Source: Ferruginibacter sp. | GTDB taxonomy: Bacteria > Bacteroidota > Bacteroidia > Chitinophagales > Chitinophagaceae | Assembly (NCBI GenBank): GCA_014379905.1 | Contig: JACMKX010000082.1 | Location: forward strand, 1 to 53,562 | Length of the DNA: 53,562 bases | Direction: 5' to 3' | Shown: positions 36,947-47,056 of the stretch, in pieces | Layout: each line of letters begins with the position of its first letter | How positions within the stretch are numbered: the first letter of the stretch is position 1 | Program-made: the position numbers and the translations under genes | Notes under the pieces: model-generated | Seen by the model: only the letters and a program-made list of their open reading frames with translations | What the model was told of the DNA's origin: nothing | Databases searched by the model: none

Positions 36947-39900
36947 ATGCAAAAACAGTGGAGAAGCTTGTTGGCAGTGGTCTTTATGGTTTCGTCGTAC
37001 TTATTTGTAAACACCGCCAAAGCGCAACAATCATTAACGCAAATCAACGGGTGGAATGCTTATGTCCATCTGCCTGCAGGCTATGCTACCTCCGGCCTAA
37101 GGTATCCTACTATTATATTTGCTCCGGGTATTGGAGAGGTTGGTAACAATGCAGGGGCTGTCATTTCAAATGGTCCAGGGGCATATATTTCCCAGGGTTG
37201 GAATGGCAATGTAACCATCGACGGCAGTACCGTTGAATTTATTGTAATCAGTATTCAGCCGCTCAATGCATTCCCAACAGAGGCTACTTACAATGCAAGA
37301 ATCCAAACTATCAAAAATCTTTATAGGGTAGACCCTCAACGCCTGTATCTCACCGGTTTATCACATGGTGGCTGGATGAGTTCTACTTTTGTAACAGGGG
37401 ATGCCTATGGCGGCCCTTATAATTATGCTTCGCAGATTGCGGCCGTATGTACCGTACAGGGAATGATCCCCGATGATAATTCACCCTATCCCAATCTTTT
37501 TGATAACTATGCTTTAGCAGGCGGACGTTACCTCGGATTTGAACAAACCAATGATGGCCGCGATACCAGGAGGGTGGTAGACAGGATGAATGCTGCCAAA
37601 CCAAACTCTGCAGTATATGTGCAAACAAGTTTTGGAAATGGAGGGCATTGCTGCTGGAACCAGTTTTATGGTGGCCAGGGTGTCAATCCCGGTGTTTTTA
37701 ACCTGGGCGGAATCAATCAAAACCTTTATCAATGGCTGGCGCGACAAACGCTTGCCTCTGCTACCAACATACCACCTGTAGCCAATGCAGGTCCTGATTT
37801 AAACATTACTTTACCCGCTTCCACGGCAGCATTAAATGGTTCTGCTACTGATGCCGATGGTACGGTACTAACCTACTTATGGAACCAGGTTGCAGGACCG
37901 GGCGCAGCGCTCATTGCTAATAATGCTGCGGGCGTTACTTCGGTAAGTAATCTTATACAAGGTCAATATAAATTTGTGCTTACTGTAATGGATAATATGG
38001 GCTCTTACGGAAGAGACACCATGCAGCTTACTGTAAATAATGATCCTTCCACACAGGGCTGTAATTCCAATGCTCCTGTTACACACTATTTAACCAGAAC
38101 TAATACGGGAACAGGGGTACTGGAAATTTACCGGCCTAATGGTTCCGCATGGAAGGGCGGGGATACGGTAAAAATAACCGGTAATTATTATTCTGTAATT
38201 GAATTATACAATATTGCCGGCGACCCCTGCAGGCCTATTGTAATAATGCCTCAAACCACCCTTACTACCCCGGTCTTCAGGATTAAGGGAAACAGCCGGT
38301 ATGTAAAAATATGGGGAGGCCCTACACAATATGGTATAAAAATAACACCGGGTGCTATCGCTGTAAATCTTAGTCATCATATTGAAGTAAACAACGTTGA
38401 ATGTAGTGGTGGCAGTGTGGGTGTATACGCCAAACAGGATGTTGTTTATTCAGATCCTATGACATGGCATCCTAATTACAGGATGAGTAATCTTGTTTTT
38501 AAAAATATGTGGGTACATGATATACAGGGAGAAGGAATGTATATTGGGATAACACAACCTGACGGACTTACCGTTACCAGTACCTATAGCGGCCTTGATA
38601 CAACCATACTTCCTATCCGCCTGGATAGCGTAGAAGTTAGCAATTGTATAGTAGAACGTACAGACTGGGACGGCATTCAATTATCCAATGCAAGAAACGG
38701 GAATAAAATTATTAATAATACGGTAAGGAATTATGGCCGTATCAACATGAGTGCTCAACAGGCGGGTATCATCCTTGGAGGAAACTGTAGCGGTGATATA
38801 AGCGGCAATACCATATTGCGTGGTACCGGTAGTGGTATCCAGGTTTTTGGTTATGGCGTAATTAATATCAGCAACAATGTATTGGATAGTTGCGGCTACA
38901 ATGGCCAGTCAAATCCTAACGGAAGTTTTGGACTGCAAACAATTTATGCCAATGACTATATTATCAATAGCGAATCAAATCCAAAACAAACGATCAATGC
39001 TTTTGGAAATGCTGTAAATCATCCGCTTACCGGAGGAGGGATTTTTATCACAGACTACCTCAATAATTCTTTTCCTTCATCCGTTTATAATAATACTTTT
39101 TGTATTCCAGGTGCAGGAGCTAACTGGCAATCTATTTATATTAAAGCGTATGTGCCGGGAAGTATTGTAACCAATAATACCTTGTCTTGCTCTACTGTAC
39201 CTAATATGGCACCGGTGGCCAATGCGGGTGGGGATATTAGTATTACTTTACCTGCCAATTCCACCACACTCACGGGTTTTGGAACCGATGTGGATGGTAC
39301 TATAGTTGCTCATTCGTGGGTAAAAATAGCCGGCCCGTCTGCCGGAACCCTTACCAATGCTACCGCAGCGTCTGCAACAGCTTCAGGCCTGGTGCAGGGA
39401 ACCTATCGTTACCAGCTCACTGTTACCGATAACCTGGGTGCTATAGGAAGGGATACTGTACAGGTTACAGTTAATCCTATAGTTAATGTAGCACCAGTTG
39501 CCAATGCAGGCCTCGATGTAAATATAACCCTACCCACCAATACGGTCACATTCAACGGTACTGGTACCGATGCCGACGGAACCATCGCATCATTTGCCTG
39601 GACCAAAATCAGTGGTCCTGCTGCCGGATCGCTTACCAATATTGCAGCTGCAAATGCTGTAGCAACTGGTTTGCAGGAAGGTATCTATCAATACCAGTTA
39701 ACCGTTACAGATGATGACGGTGCAACGGGAAAAGATACGGTACAGGTAACTGTAACAGTTGCTCCTAACTCACTTCCTGTAGTTAATGCTGGTGCGGATA
39801 TAACAATAACCCTACCTCTCAATACAACCGATTTGTCGGGCACAGCTACCGATCCTGATGGTACGATCGCATCTTATCAATGGCAAAAAATTTCCGGGCC

Positions 39901-42900
39901 TGTTGCCGGTACACTGGCTAATATTACTACAGCTGTGGCGTTGGCTTCGGCCCTTGAACAAGGTGTGTACCAGTTTAGCCTTACGGCTACCGACAATGCA
40001 GGTGCGGTTGCAAGTGATACGGTGAATGTAACCGTGAATCCAACTCCCAACCTGGCCCCTGCAGCTGATGCCGGAGCCGATGTAGTAATTACTTTACCGG
40101 AAAACACAGTAACATTTAGTGGATCAGGTACAGATCCCGACGGTACCATTGTTTCTTATGTGTGGGCAAAAGTTTCGGGCCCTGCAGGAGGAAGTTTAAC
40201 AAACGCAGCAACTGCAACAGCTACCGCCAACGGTCTTAACCCGGGCGTTTATTTATATCGCCTGATCGTAACAGATAATGCCGGTGCTACCGGAAGCGAT
40301 ACCCTGCAGGTAACTGTAAACGGTATAGGTGTAAACCAGGCTCCAACCGCTAATGCCGGCACGGATGCAGTAATTACTTTGCCGCAAAATACCGCGGCAT
40401 TAACCGGAACCGGAACAGATGCCGACGGAACCATTGTTTCCTTTAACTGGGTTGAAATATCCGGTCCTTCTACCGGAACATTAACCAATCAAACAGCCGC
40501 AACAGCCACAGCAGCTTCGCTGCTGCAAGGCGTTTATCAATATGAATTAACCGTTACCGATAATAGCGGTGCAACCGGAAAAGATACAGTACAGGTTACG
40601 GTTAACCCTGCCAATAATATTGCTCCTGTAGCAAATGCCGGCAACAATATCAGCATTACATTGCCAGCCAATACAGCTACGCTCAATGGGTCTGGTATAG
40701 ATACGGATGGCAGCATTGTTTCTTACGCCTGGTTAAAAATTTCCGGGCCGGCTACAGGCAATATTGCCACTCCCAATGCAGCCACTGCAACTTTATCTTT
40801 ACTGGTGCAAGGTGTATATCAATATCAACTAACGGTTACGGATAACGCTGGCGCAATAGGCAGAGATACAATACAGGTTACCGTAAACGCAGCTCCAAAT
40901 TTAGCGCCCGTGGCCAATGCCGGTGCCAATATCAGCATTACATTACCAACCAATAGTACATCGCTCAACGGATCCGGAACAGATACTGACGGAACCATAG
41001 CGGCATATTTATGGACAAAAATTGCCGGCCCTGCTGCGGGTAGTTTATCCAATGCTACCAACGCGGTTGCTACAGCATCAGGTCTTGTGCAAGGCACTTA
41101 TCAGTATAGGTTAAGGGTAACTGACAATGCAGGTGCAACAGCGAGTGATACCATTCAGGTTACTGTAAATGCTGCACCTAATGTGCCCCCTGTAGCCAGT
41201 GCAGGAACCAATATAACTATTATTTTACCTACAAATACAGCTCCACTCAATGGTTCCGGAACGGATACCGATGGAACTATTTCATCCTATGCCTGGTTAA
41301 AAATTTCCGGTCCGGCGGCTGGTACAATCACCAACGCCAATAGTGCTGCAGCTACTGCAACCGGGGTAGCTGTGGGTGTATATCATTACCAGTTGACAGT
41401 AACGGATAACAACGGTGCAATTGGAAGAGATACGGTGCAGCTTACGGTAAACCCGGCGCCAAATGTGGCGCCAACGGCTAGTGCAGGAAATGACATTGCC
41501 ATCACTTTACCAATGAATAGTGCAACCCTTTCCGGCAGTGGTACAGATGCTGACGGAAGCATTGCTTCTTATGCATGGGTGAAAATATCCGGCCCGGTGG
41601 CTGGTGCAATCAGCAACACAGCCGCACAATCGCCGGTAGTGAGTGGATTGACCCAGGGCATTTACAGGTACCAGCTAACGGTTACAGATAACGCTGGCGC
41701 CACAGGAAGAGATACCATGCAGCTTACCGTAAATCCTGCAGTTAATATTGCTCCTGCGGCTAATGCAGGTATAAATCTAACTATTACATTGCCTGTTAAT
41801 AGTGCCATTTTAGAAGGATCGGGAACAGATGCAGACGGGAATATTGTTTCATATGCATGGATAAAAATATCAGGGCCCGCCCCAGGTGCTATCACCAACC
41901 CTACCGCAGCAGTTGCTACGGCTACAGGTTTGGCCCAGGGGATTTACCGCTACCAGTTAACAGTTACGGATAACTCAGGCGCCATAGGACGAGATACGAT
42001 GCAGGTTACAGTGAACCCTGCAGTTAATATACCCCCGGTTGCCAATGCAGGAAATAATATCACGCTTACATTACCCAACAACAGCACGCTGTTAAGCGGG
42101 TCAGGAACCGATACAGATGGTACCATAACAGGTTACCTCTGGACTAAAATAGCAGGCCCTGCTACCGGCAACCTGGCCAACACTACGAGCGCTGTTGCAA
42201 ATGTTTCTGCTCTTGTGCAGGGTGTATACCAGTATAGGTTAAGAGTTACAGATAATTCCGGCGCAACTGCTGCTGATACCGTTCAGGTTACAGTAAACCC
42301 GGTGGGAAATATTTTGCCTGTTGCCAACGCCGGTACCGATATTAATATCACGTTGCCGCAAAATACCTCCAGCTTAAACGGCTCAGGTACTGATGGAGAC
42401 GGAACCATTGTAGCTTATGCATGGGTGAAGATTTCAGGTCCGGCTGCAGGTACTATTACCAATGCGAATGCTGCTATAGCTTCGGTTGCAGGAGTAGTAT
42501 TGGGTGTGTACCAATACCAGTTAACGGTAACAGACAACAGCGGGGGAATAGATAGGGATACTGTACGGCTTATTGTAAATCCGGCAAGTAATATTGCACC
42601 GGTAGCCAATGCTGGAAATGATATCACTATTACCCTACCTGCAAATACAGCCGTTCTTTCTGGCAGCGGAACAGATACTGATGGCAGCATCGCATCCTAT
42701 GTATGGATAAAAATTGCCGGCCCGGCCTCAGGAACGTTAACCAATGCAACAACAGCTACACCCACTGCAAATGGTTTGGTGCAGGGCATCTATCAATACC
42801 AGTTAACAGTAACAGATAATGAAGGTGCAACAGGCAGAGATACGGTAAGAGTTACTTTAAATCCGGTGGTGAACATCCGGCCGGTTGCCAATGCAGGAAA

Positions 42901-43708
42901 TGATATAGTGATTACATTGCCCGTTAATACAGCAACACTGAATGGTTCGGGAACCGATACAGATGGAACCATTGTATCATACGCCTGGATAAAAATTGCA
43001 GGTCCTGCATCTGGAACTATTGTCAATGCAGGTTCACCAGCTGCAACGCTTAATAATCTTGCACAGGGAGTATATCGTTACCAGTTAACGGTTACCGATA
43101 ATGGAGCTGCCATTGGAAGAGATACTATCCAGGTTACCGTAAATGAAGCAGCAAATATTCCACCGGTTGCCGATGCAGGTATCAACATCAGTATCACGTT
43201 GCCTCCCAACAATACCACTATAAGTGGTTCGGGTACCGATATAGATGGCAGCATTGTTTCTTACCTGTGGGAAAAAGTAGATGGACCGGCAGGAGGAATA
43301 TTGGCTACACCCAATGCTGCTGTTTGCAATGTAACCGATCTTGTATTTGGTGTATATCAATACAGGCTTACGGTTACAGATGATGATGGTGCCATGGCAA
43401 CAGACACGATGACGGTTACCGTTGGTGAAGGAAGAAAAGATAAAGATGAACTGCTATTGTCAGTTTACCCCAACCCGGTAATAACAGCTGTAAACGCACA
43501 TATTATTACCAACGTAACAAGTGGTAATGCATCAATAACACTGTATGATAACAAAGGAGGCCAGCTGTTTACTAAAAAAGTTGCGTTAACGGGCGCTGGC
43601 ATTATACAAACTATCAGTATGGTGAATTATCCCAGGGGAACCTATCATATTAAAGTGAGTATCAATGGCAATTTATATACCACAAAAACAGTTGTAAAAG
43701 GTGGGTAA
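36947..43708 (+). CDS. Giant T9SS protein: alpha/beta hydrolase, beta-helix, 16 PKD-like repeats
   Basis: 2253 aa. The signal peptide ends near residue 27 (NTAKAQ). Hydrolase domain about 28-270 with TGLSHGG (Ser139), TNDGRD (Asp203) and GGHCCWNQF (His234), closely matching the protein at 5293. One PKD-like repeat (about 274-365), then a right-handed parallel beta-helix (about 370-750) with the ISGNTILRG / IINNTVRNYG ladders of Pfam Beta_helix proteins, then 15 tandem PKD-like repeats (754-2160) and a T9SS sorting domain with SVYPNPV. Beta-helices often bind or cleave polysaccharides, so this may be a long-stalked surface enzyme or adhesin for glycan. The stop lies 2 bp from that of the convergent HAD gene. 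Confidence 0.87.
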   Translation: MQKQWRSLLAVVFMVSSYLFVNTAKAQQSLTQINGWNAYVHLPAGYATSGLRYPTIIFAPGIGEVGNNAGAVISNGPGAYISQGWNGNVTIDGSTVEFIVISIQPLNAFPTEATYNARIQTIKNLYRVDPQRLYLTGLSHGGWMSSTFVTGDAYGGPYNYASQIAAVCTVQGMIPDDNSPYPNLFDNYALAGGRYLGFEQTNDGRDTRRVVDRMNAAKPNSAVYVQTSFGNGGHCCWNQFYGGQGVNPGVFNLGGINQNLYQWLARQTLASATNIPPVANAGPDLNITLPASTAALNGSATDADGTVLTYLWNQVAGPGAALIANNAAGVTSVSNLIQGQYKFVLTVMDNMGSYGRDTMQLTVNNDPSTQGCNSNAPVTHYLTRTNTGTGVLEIYRPNGSAWKGGDTVKITGNYYSVIELYNIAGDPCRPIVIMPQTTLTTPVFRIKGNSRYVKIWGGPTQYGIKITPGAIAVNLSHHIEVNNVECSGGSVGVYAKQDVVYSDPMTWHPNYRMSNLVFKNMWVHDIQGEGMYIGITQPDGLTVTSTYSGLDTTILPIRLDSVEVSNCIVERTDWDGIQLSNARNGNKIINNTVRNYGRINMSAQQAGIILGGNCSGDISGNTILRGTGSGIQVFGYGVINISNNVLDSCGYNGQSNPNGSFGLQTIYANDYIINSESNPKQTINAFGNAVNHPLTGGGIFITDYLNNSFPSSVYNNTFCIPGAGANWQSIYIKAYVPGSIVTNNTLSCSTVPNMAPVANAGGDISITLPANSTTLTGFGTDVDGTIVAHSWVKIAGPSAGTLTNATAASATASGLVQGTYRYQLTVTDNLGAIGRDTVQVTVNPIVNVAPVANAGLDVNITLPTNTVTFNGTGTDADGTIASFAWTKISGPAAGSLTNIAAANAVATGLQEGIYQYQLTVTDDDGATGKDTVQVTVTVAPNSLPVVNAGADITITLPLNTTDLSGTATDPDGTIASYQWQKISGPVAGTLANITTAVALASALEQGVYQFSLTATDNAGAVASDTVNVTVNPTPNLAPAADAGADVVITLPENTVTFSGSGTDPDGTIVSYVWAKVSGPAGGSLTNAATATATANGLNPGVYLYRLIVTDNAGATGSDTLQVTVNGIGVNQAPTANAGTDAVITLPQNTAALTGTGTDADGTIVSFNWVEISGPSTGTLTNQTAATATAASLLQGVYQYELTVTDNSGATGKDTVQVTVNPANNIAPVANAGNNISITLPANTATLNGSGIDTDGSIVSYAWLKISGPATGNIATPNAATATLSLLVQGVYQYQLTVTDNAGAIGRDTIQVTVNAAPNLAPVANAGANISITLPTNSTSLNGSGTDTDGTIAAYLWTKIAGPAAGSLSNATNAVATASGLVQGTYQYRLRVTDNAGATASDTIQVTVNAAPNVPPVASAGTNITIILPTNTAPLNGSGTDTDGTISSYAWLKISGPAAGTITNANSAAATATGVAVGVYHYQLTVTDNNGAIGRDTVQLTVNPAPNVAPTASAGNDIAITLPMNSATLSGSGTDADGSIASYAWVKISGPVAGAISNTAAQSPVVSGLTQGIYRYQLTVTDNAGATGRDTMQLTVNPAVNIAPAANAGINLTITLPVNSAILEGSGTDADGNIVSYAWIKISGPAPGAITNPTAAVATATGLAQGIYRYQLTVTDNSGAIGRDTMQVTVNPAVNIPPVANAGNNITLTLPNNSTLLSGSGTDTDGTITGYLWTKIAGPATGNLANTTSAVANVSALVQGVYQYRLRVTDNSGATAADTVQVTVNPVGNILPVANAGTDINITLPQNTSSLNGSGTDGDGTIVAYAWVKISGPAAGTITNANAAIASVAGVVLGVYQYQLTVTDNSGGIDRDTVRLIVNPASNIAPVANAGNDITITLPANTAVLSGSGTDTDGSIASYVWIKIAGPASGTLTNATTATPTANGLVQGIYQYQLTVTDNEGATGRDTVRVTLNPVVNIRPVANAGNDIVITLPVNTATLNGSGTDTDGTIVSYAWIKIAGPASGTIVNAGSPAATLNNLAQGVYRYQLTVTDNGAAIGRDTIQVTVNEAANIPPVADAGINISITLPPNNTTISGSGTDIDGSIVSYLWEKVDGPAGGILATPNAAVCNVTDLVFGVYQYRLTVTDDDGAMATDTMTVTVGEGRKDKDELLLSVYPNPVITAVNAHIITNVTSGNASITLYDNKGGQLFTKKVALTGAGIIQTISMVNYPRGTYHIKVSINGNLYTTKTVVKGG
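39209..43425 (+). repeat. 15 tandem PKD-like repeats (~94 aa each)
   Basis: Each unit starts with a PVANAG-D-ITLP pattern, has SGTDTDGTI--Y-W-KI-GP in the middle and ends with YQYQLTVTDN-GA-GRDTVQV. Fifteen units follow the beta-helix; one more precedes it (about 37769-38040). Units are diverged at DNA level. The repeated DNA also produces a series of spurious antisense ORFs. Confidence 0.88.
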
Positions 43709-43710
43709 TA

Positions 43711-44307
43711 TTATTTGGTAAAGACCCTGAAACCCGGGTGGGTTGCAATACTCAGCATGATTTGATCGCCGGCAGAATCGCCGTAAGCATAAATTGTTTC
43801 ATAGTCAGCCAGGTTAAAAATTTCTTTTATCCGGCTGACTTTTTCTTTTCCATTACAGTTCAATCCTTGTAAGTTCCCGGTAATAATATTATTTTTTACT
43901 TCCAGCCGGGTGCCAATAAAGGCAATGTTATTTTTATTGCACCAGGGTGCTATCCAGTTTTCTGCAGACGCAGAAACGACCACAACTTTATCACCATCGC
44001 TGATATGTTTTTGTAAACTATCCCAGGCATCTTTTCTAATGAGCGCCGGCAGCACCTGTTGGGAGAACAAGGCACACATTTTATCGAAGTCGTTGGCAGG
44101 CATGCCACCGAAAAATTTTTTTAGAAATAATTGTTTCGCTTTTTGCGCAGACAGCATATTTAGTTTTAGTGCAACAAGAGAAGGGGATAGCAATGCCATG
44201 CCTGATAAAAATCCTGCTTTTCCCTTCCTGAATTGTGCCAGTGCCAGCATCGTATCCCTGCTGGTAATGGTACCGTCAAAATCAAAGAATGCGATCGTTT
44301 TTTGCAA
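43711..44307 (-). CDS. HAD-IB family phosphatase
   Basis: 198 aa. HAD motif I FFDFDGTITSRDT, motif II VVVVSASAENW, and motif III/IV GDSAGDQIML are all intact; the helical cap between motifs I and II fits subfamily IB (SerB-like). It sits 6 bp after a UbiA-type prenyltransferase. In such pairs the phosphatase is expected to remove phosphate from the polyprenyl-phosphate-sugar-phosphate made by the partner (inference from family knowledge). Cytoplasmic. Confidence 0.83.
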   Translation of the reverse strand: MQKTIAFFDFDGTITSRDTMLALAQFRKGKAGFLSGMALLSPSLVALKLNMLSAQKAKQLFLKKFFGGMPANDFDKMCALFSQQVLPALIRKDAWDSLQKHISDGDKVVVVSASAENWIAPWCNKNNIAFIGTRLEVKNNIITGNLQGLNCNGKEKVSRIKEIFNLADYETIYAYGDSAGDQIMLSIATHPGFRVFTK

Positions 44308-44313
44308 AACTAT

Positions 44314-45201
44314 TTATTTAAAAATTTGAACATCTTTTGCGTAAATGATAAAATAAAAACTCAGGATCCATAAAAGGATAGTTACCTGGATGAACCTGTC
44401 CTTATACAAAATTTTTGTAGGGGATTGCGAATTTTGCTGAACAAAAACCAATTGCAGGTACCGGAAGATTCCTGCCAATACAAAAATACAGGTATAATAA
44501 AGGCGATAGGTTTTTAGCCGCTCTTCTACATCCGGTGATTTGGTGTACATTAAATAGGCGACTATTATCACAGCACAAATGAGTGATAAAGCGGTATTGA
44601 TAAATTCAAGATTGTAACCTTTAACCGCTTTGCGCATGTCATCTCCCGAACTGAGTTTAAGCAATACATCATCCCTGCGTTTGGCGAAAGCCAGGAAGAG
44701 CGCCAGCAAAAATACCATAATGATCAGCCACTCGCTTAAAGGTATCAGTGAAATGACTGAACCACTTTTTACACGTAAAACAAATCCAACGGAAATAATA
44801 AAAATGTCGAGGATGGGAATATTTTTTAATCCAAAGGAATAGCCTACGTTCATTAAAAAATAAATTCCCAGGATAAACATGAACTTATCTCTCAGGAACC
44901 AGGCAGTGGTAAAACCAATGAGCAGGAATACAACCGCAATGATAACTGCAGTAGTTTTATTAACAGCACCGGAAGCCAGCGGCCGGTTTTTTTTTACAGG
45001 ATGTTTCCGGTCGTCTTCAATATCCCTGTAGTCATTCATAATGTAAATGGAACTGGCCACAAGGCTAAAACAAATAAATCCTACAAAAAGTTCCAGGAGC
45101 TTGGTAGTTTCGAAAAACATGCCGGCAAAAAATAAAGGAACAAAAAGAAATAAGTTTTTTGCCCAGTCTTTTGGTCGTATCAGCTGAATGTATGCTTTCA
45201 T
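44314..45201 (-). CDS. UbiA-family prenyltransferase, decaprenyl-phosphate phosphoribosyltransferase-like
   Basis: 295 aa from ATG 45201 (a TTG one codon upstream is possible). Eight or nine transmembrane helices. The first Asp-rich motif is NDYRDIEDDRKHP followed by KKNRPLASG, the form seen in phosphoribosyl-decaprenyl-phosphate synthases; the second is KRRDD. These enzymes put phosphoribose from PRPP onto polyprenyl phosphate. The start overlaps the upstream gene's TGA by one base (TGATG). Predicts a pentose donor for the membrane glycosyltransferase next door. Confidence 0.8.
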   Translation of the reverse strand: MKAYIQLIRPKDWAKNLFLFVPLFFAGMFFETTKLLELFVGFICFSLVASSIYIMNDYRDIEDDRKHPVKKNRPLASGAVNKTTAVIIAVVFLLIGFTTAWFLRDKFMFILGIYFLMNVGYSFGLKNIPILDIFIISVGFVLRVKSGSVISLIPLSEWLIIMVFLLALFLAFAKRRDDVLLKLSSGDDMRKAVKGYNLEFINTALSLICAVIIVAYLMYTKSPDVEERLKTYRLYYTCIFVLAGIFRYLQLVFVQQNSQSPTKILYKDRFIQVTILLWILSFYFIIYAKDVQIFK

Positions 45202-46373
45202 CAATGTGTTGATTGAGGTTGTTCGTTAACGGGAGAAGAATATAACCGGGCTGTTTCTTTTTCAATCAGCCATAATATCATCGGCAACATTATTAAAATA
45301 AAAGGTACCATAAATAACCTGGTTTGGTAGGCTACCACCGATAAGAAATGAATAAGAAACCAAACCGGTACTAAAAACAGGAACCATTTTTTTAGCAAAT
45401 ATGGAAATGATTTAAACTTGTATAAAATGATCAGTGGAATTACGGCAAAGGTTGCAATCAGTTCCATGTATGCTTTTACTGCAGTAGCACTTGCCAGGTT
45501 CAGTTTGAGCATTTGCAGGCCTGCAGGTACTTTCCACACTTGCTGTGGTTTATAACCATAATGCACCCTTAAAGAAACAAATATGGTAAAGAACATCACG
45601 TATAGTAAAACAGTTGCCAGCCAGGTTCTGCCGGCGGGCCATTTAATATTTTTAAAAGAAAAGTTTTTCAGCTGTAGTTTGGAAAGGTCCAGCTGCGAAA
45701 TAAAATACAGGGCAGGGATAAGAATGGAAGTTTCCCGGTTAAATGCTCCCAGTACTACAATGGGTATCAGCAGTAAATGATTTTTATTGTACACAATGAT
45801 ATTGGCTGTTAATAAATACAAAATGATGTCCATGTAAGTATTAAAAGAAAGATCAGCTACTGTAACAGCATTACCCAAAGAGAGTGCTAAAAAATTTATT
45901 CCAAAAAATATCAGCCATTTGTTTTTTACAAATTTGCTCCAGAGTTTCCAGGCAAGAAAAAATATAAACAAGTGTTCGGCAAAACGAAAGAGAATGAAAA
46001 TGATCATGTACTTCATTGCTCCCGGTGTTTGCAGGAGCTTTACAAACTGGTCTGTTTCATTGGTAGTACCGGTATTGCTTTCAATGTTTACATGAAATTT
46101 GTCTTCAATGGCAAATACTTTGTCAACGGTATGATTGTATACCCAAAGCAATCCTTCAATGCTGTAGGGACACAAAACCCGGTATTGCCAGGGGTTGTAA
46201 AATTCAGACCTGCCTTCAATTACAGCCCTGTGCCTTTCGTAAGTAAGCAGTCCGTTGCTATAGTAAAAATTCCTGTAAATAGGTACCGTTGCCAGTAACG
46301 CAAAACAAATGGCAATAAACCATTTGGCTATGCGGTTATTTTTGTGCAATGATGGTGTAGTGGGGGTAAACAT
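45201..46373 (-). CDS. Polytopic membrane protein, possible GT-C glycosyltransferase
   Basis: 390 aa, about eight to nine transmembrane helices. A periplasmic loop after helix 1 has YNPWQYRVLCPYSIEG, and a later loop has FNRETSILIPALYF; both short motifs recur in uncharacterised membrane proteins of Bacteroidota that look like GT-C enzymes. Placed between UbiA and a methyltransferase, it could use the polyprenyl-phospho-pentose made next door. The start at 46373 overlaps the upstream methyltransferase by 38 bp; a TTG at codon 9 would shorten this. Confidence 0.6.
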   Translation of the reverse strand: MFTPTTPSLHKNNRIAKWFIAICFALLATVPIYRNFYYSNGLLTYERHRAVIEGRSEFYNPWQYRVLCPYSIEGLLWVYNHTVDKVFAIEDKFHVNIESNTGTTNETDQFVKLLQTPGAMKYMIIFILFRFAEHLFIFFLAWKLWSKFVKNKWLIFFGINFLALSLGNAVTVADLSFNTYMDIILYLLTANIIVYNKNHLLLIPIVVLGAFNRETSILIPALYFISQLDLSKLQLKNFSFKNIKWPAGRTWLATVLLYVMFFTIFVSLRVHYGYKPQQVWKVPAGLQMLKLNLASATAVKAYMELIATFAVIPLIILYKFKSFPYLLKKWFLFLVPVWFLIHFLSVVAYQTRLFMVPFILIMLPMILWLIEKETARLYSSPVNEQPQSTH

Positions 46374-46986
46374 ACATTCTTCTTTTTTCCTGGTGTATTA
46401 TAGTGAGGCCATTTGCTTCTAATAATTTCCTGGCGTCCTTCATTTTTAATTCGTTACCAATTTCTCCTGCAAATATGAGGTCGTGCATTTTATTACAATA
46501 CACCAGCGGGCTTGCTGCATTTATATCTTTTAATACCAGCCTGGTACCCGGCTTCATGGTAGCTGCCAGCGCTTTCATAAAATCTTCCTGGTGTGCTACA
46601 GGTACATGATGCAATACATCTACCAGGAATATGACATCCATTTCAGCAATTTTTGCGGGAAATTTTACACCATCATACGCTTCAAAGTCATAATATCCAC
46701 GGGGTAAAGTTGAAAAAAGATCATTGGCATTTTTTACCAGTCTTTCAGAAATTTCAATTCCATATACATACGAAGGCGTAGAAAATTCGGACACCAGTAA
46801 CATGAACTGCCCTGAACCACAGCCTATATCTCCCACATTATCGCCCGGTTCTACCAGTTTTATCAGGGGGATGAAAGGACATATCAGTGACCTGTACCTG
46901 ATCTTAAGACTATCAATAAAACCTGCTGATTTAAATTTAGATTTTAAAAACCTGATGATAGCAGTATTGTTGAGTTCTGTTTGCAT
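46336..46986 (-). CDS. Class I SAM-dependent methyltransferase
   Basis: 216 aa. SAM loop NVGDIGCGSGQFMLLV, acidic VYGIEIS, and VIFLVDVLHHVP match Methyltransf_11-type enzymes. A segment SAGFIDSLKIRYRSLICPFIPLI precedes the core. Third methyltransferase of the window. It lies 70 bp after the acyltransferase gene and overlaps the membrane protein gene, so it is in the same operon. Substrate unknown, probably a lipid or sugar. Confidence 0.82.
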   Translation of the reverse strand: MQTELNNTAIIRFLKSKFKSAGFIDSLKIRYRSLICPFIPLIKLVEPGDNVGDIGCGSGQFMLLVSEFSTPSYVYGIEISERLVKNANDLFSTLPRGYYDFEAYDGVKFPAKIAEMDVIFLVDVLHHVPVAHQEDFMKALAATMKPGTRLVLKDINAASPLVYCNKMHDLIFAGEIGNELKMKDARKLLEANGLTIIHQEKRRMYVYPHYTIIAQK

Positions 46987-47056
46987 TTATAAGGGTAATA
47001 GGTTGTTTTGGTTAAAGATACTAAAATATGACACGCTTTTAACAGGGGGCAAGGCG

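Noticed and set aside
39409..43026. A ladder of minus-strand ORFs of 76-91 aa with similar sequences
   Set aside because: They repeat only because they are the antisense of the PKD-like repeats.
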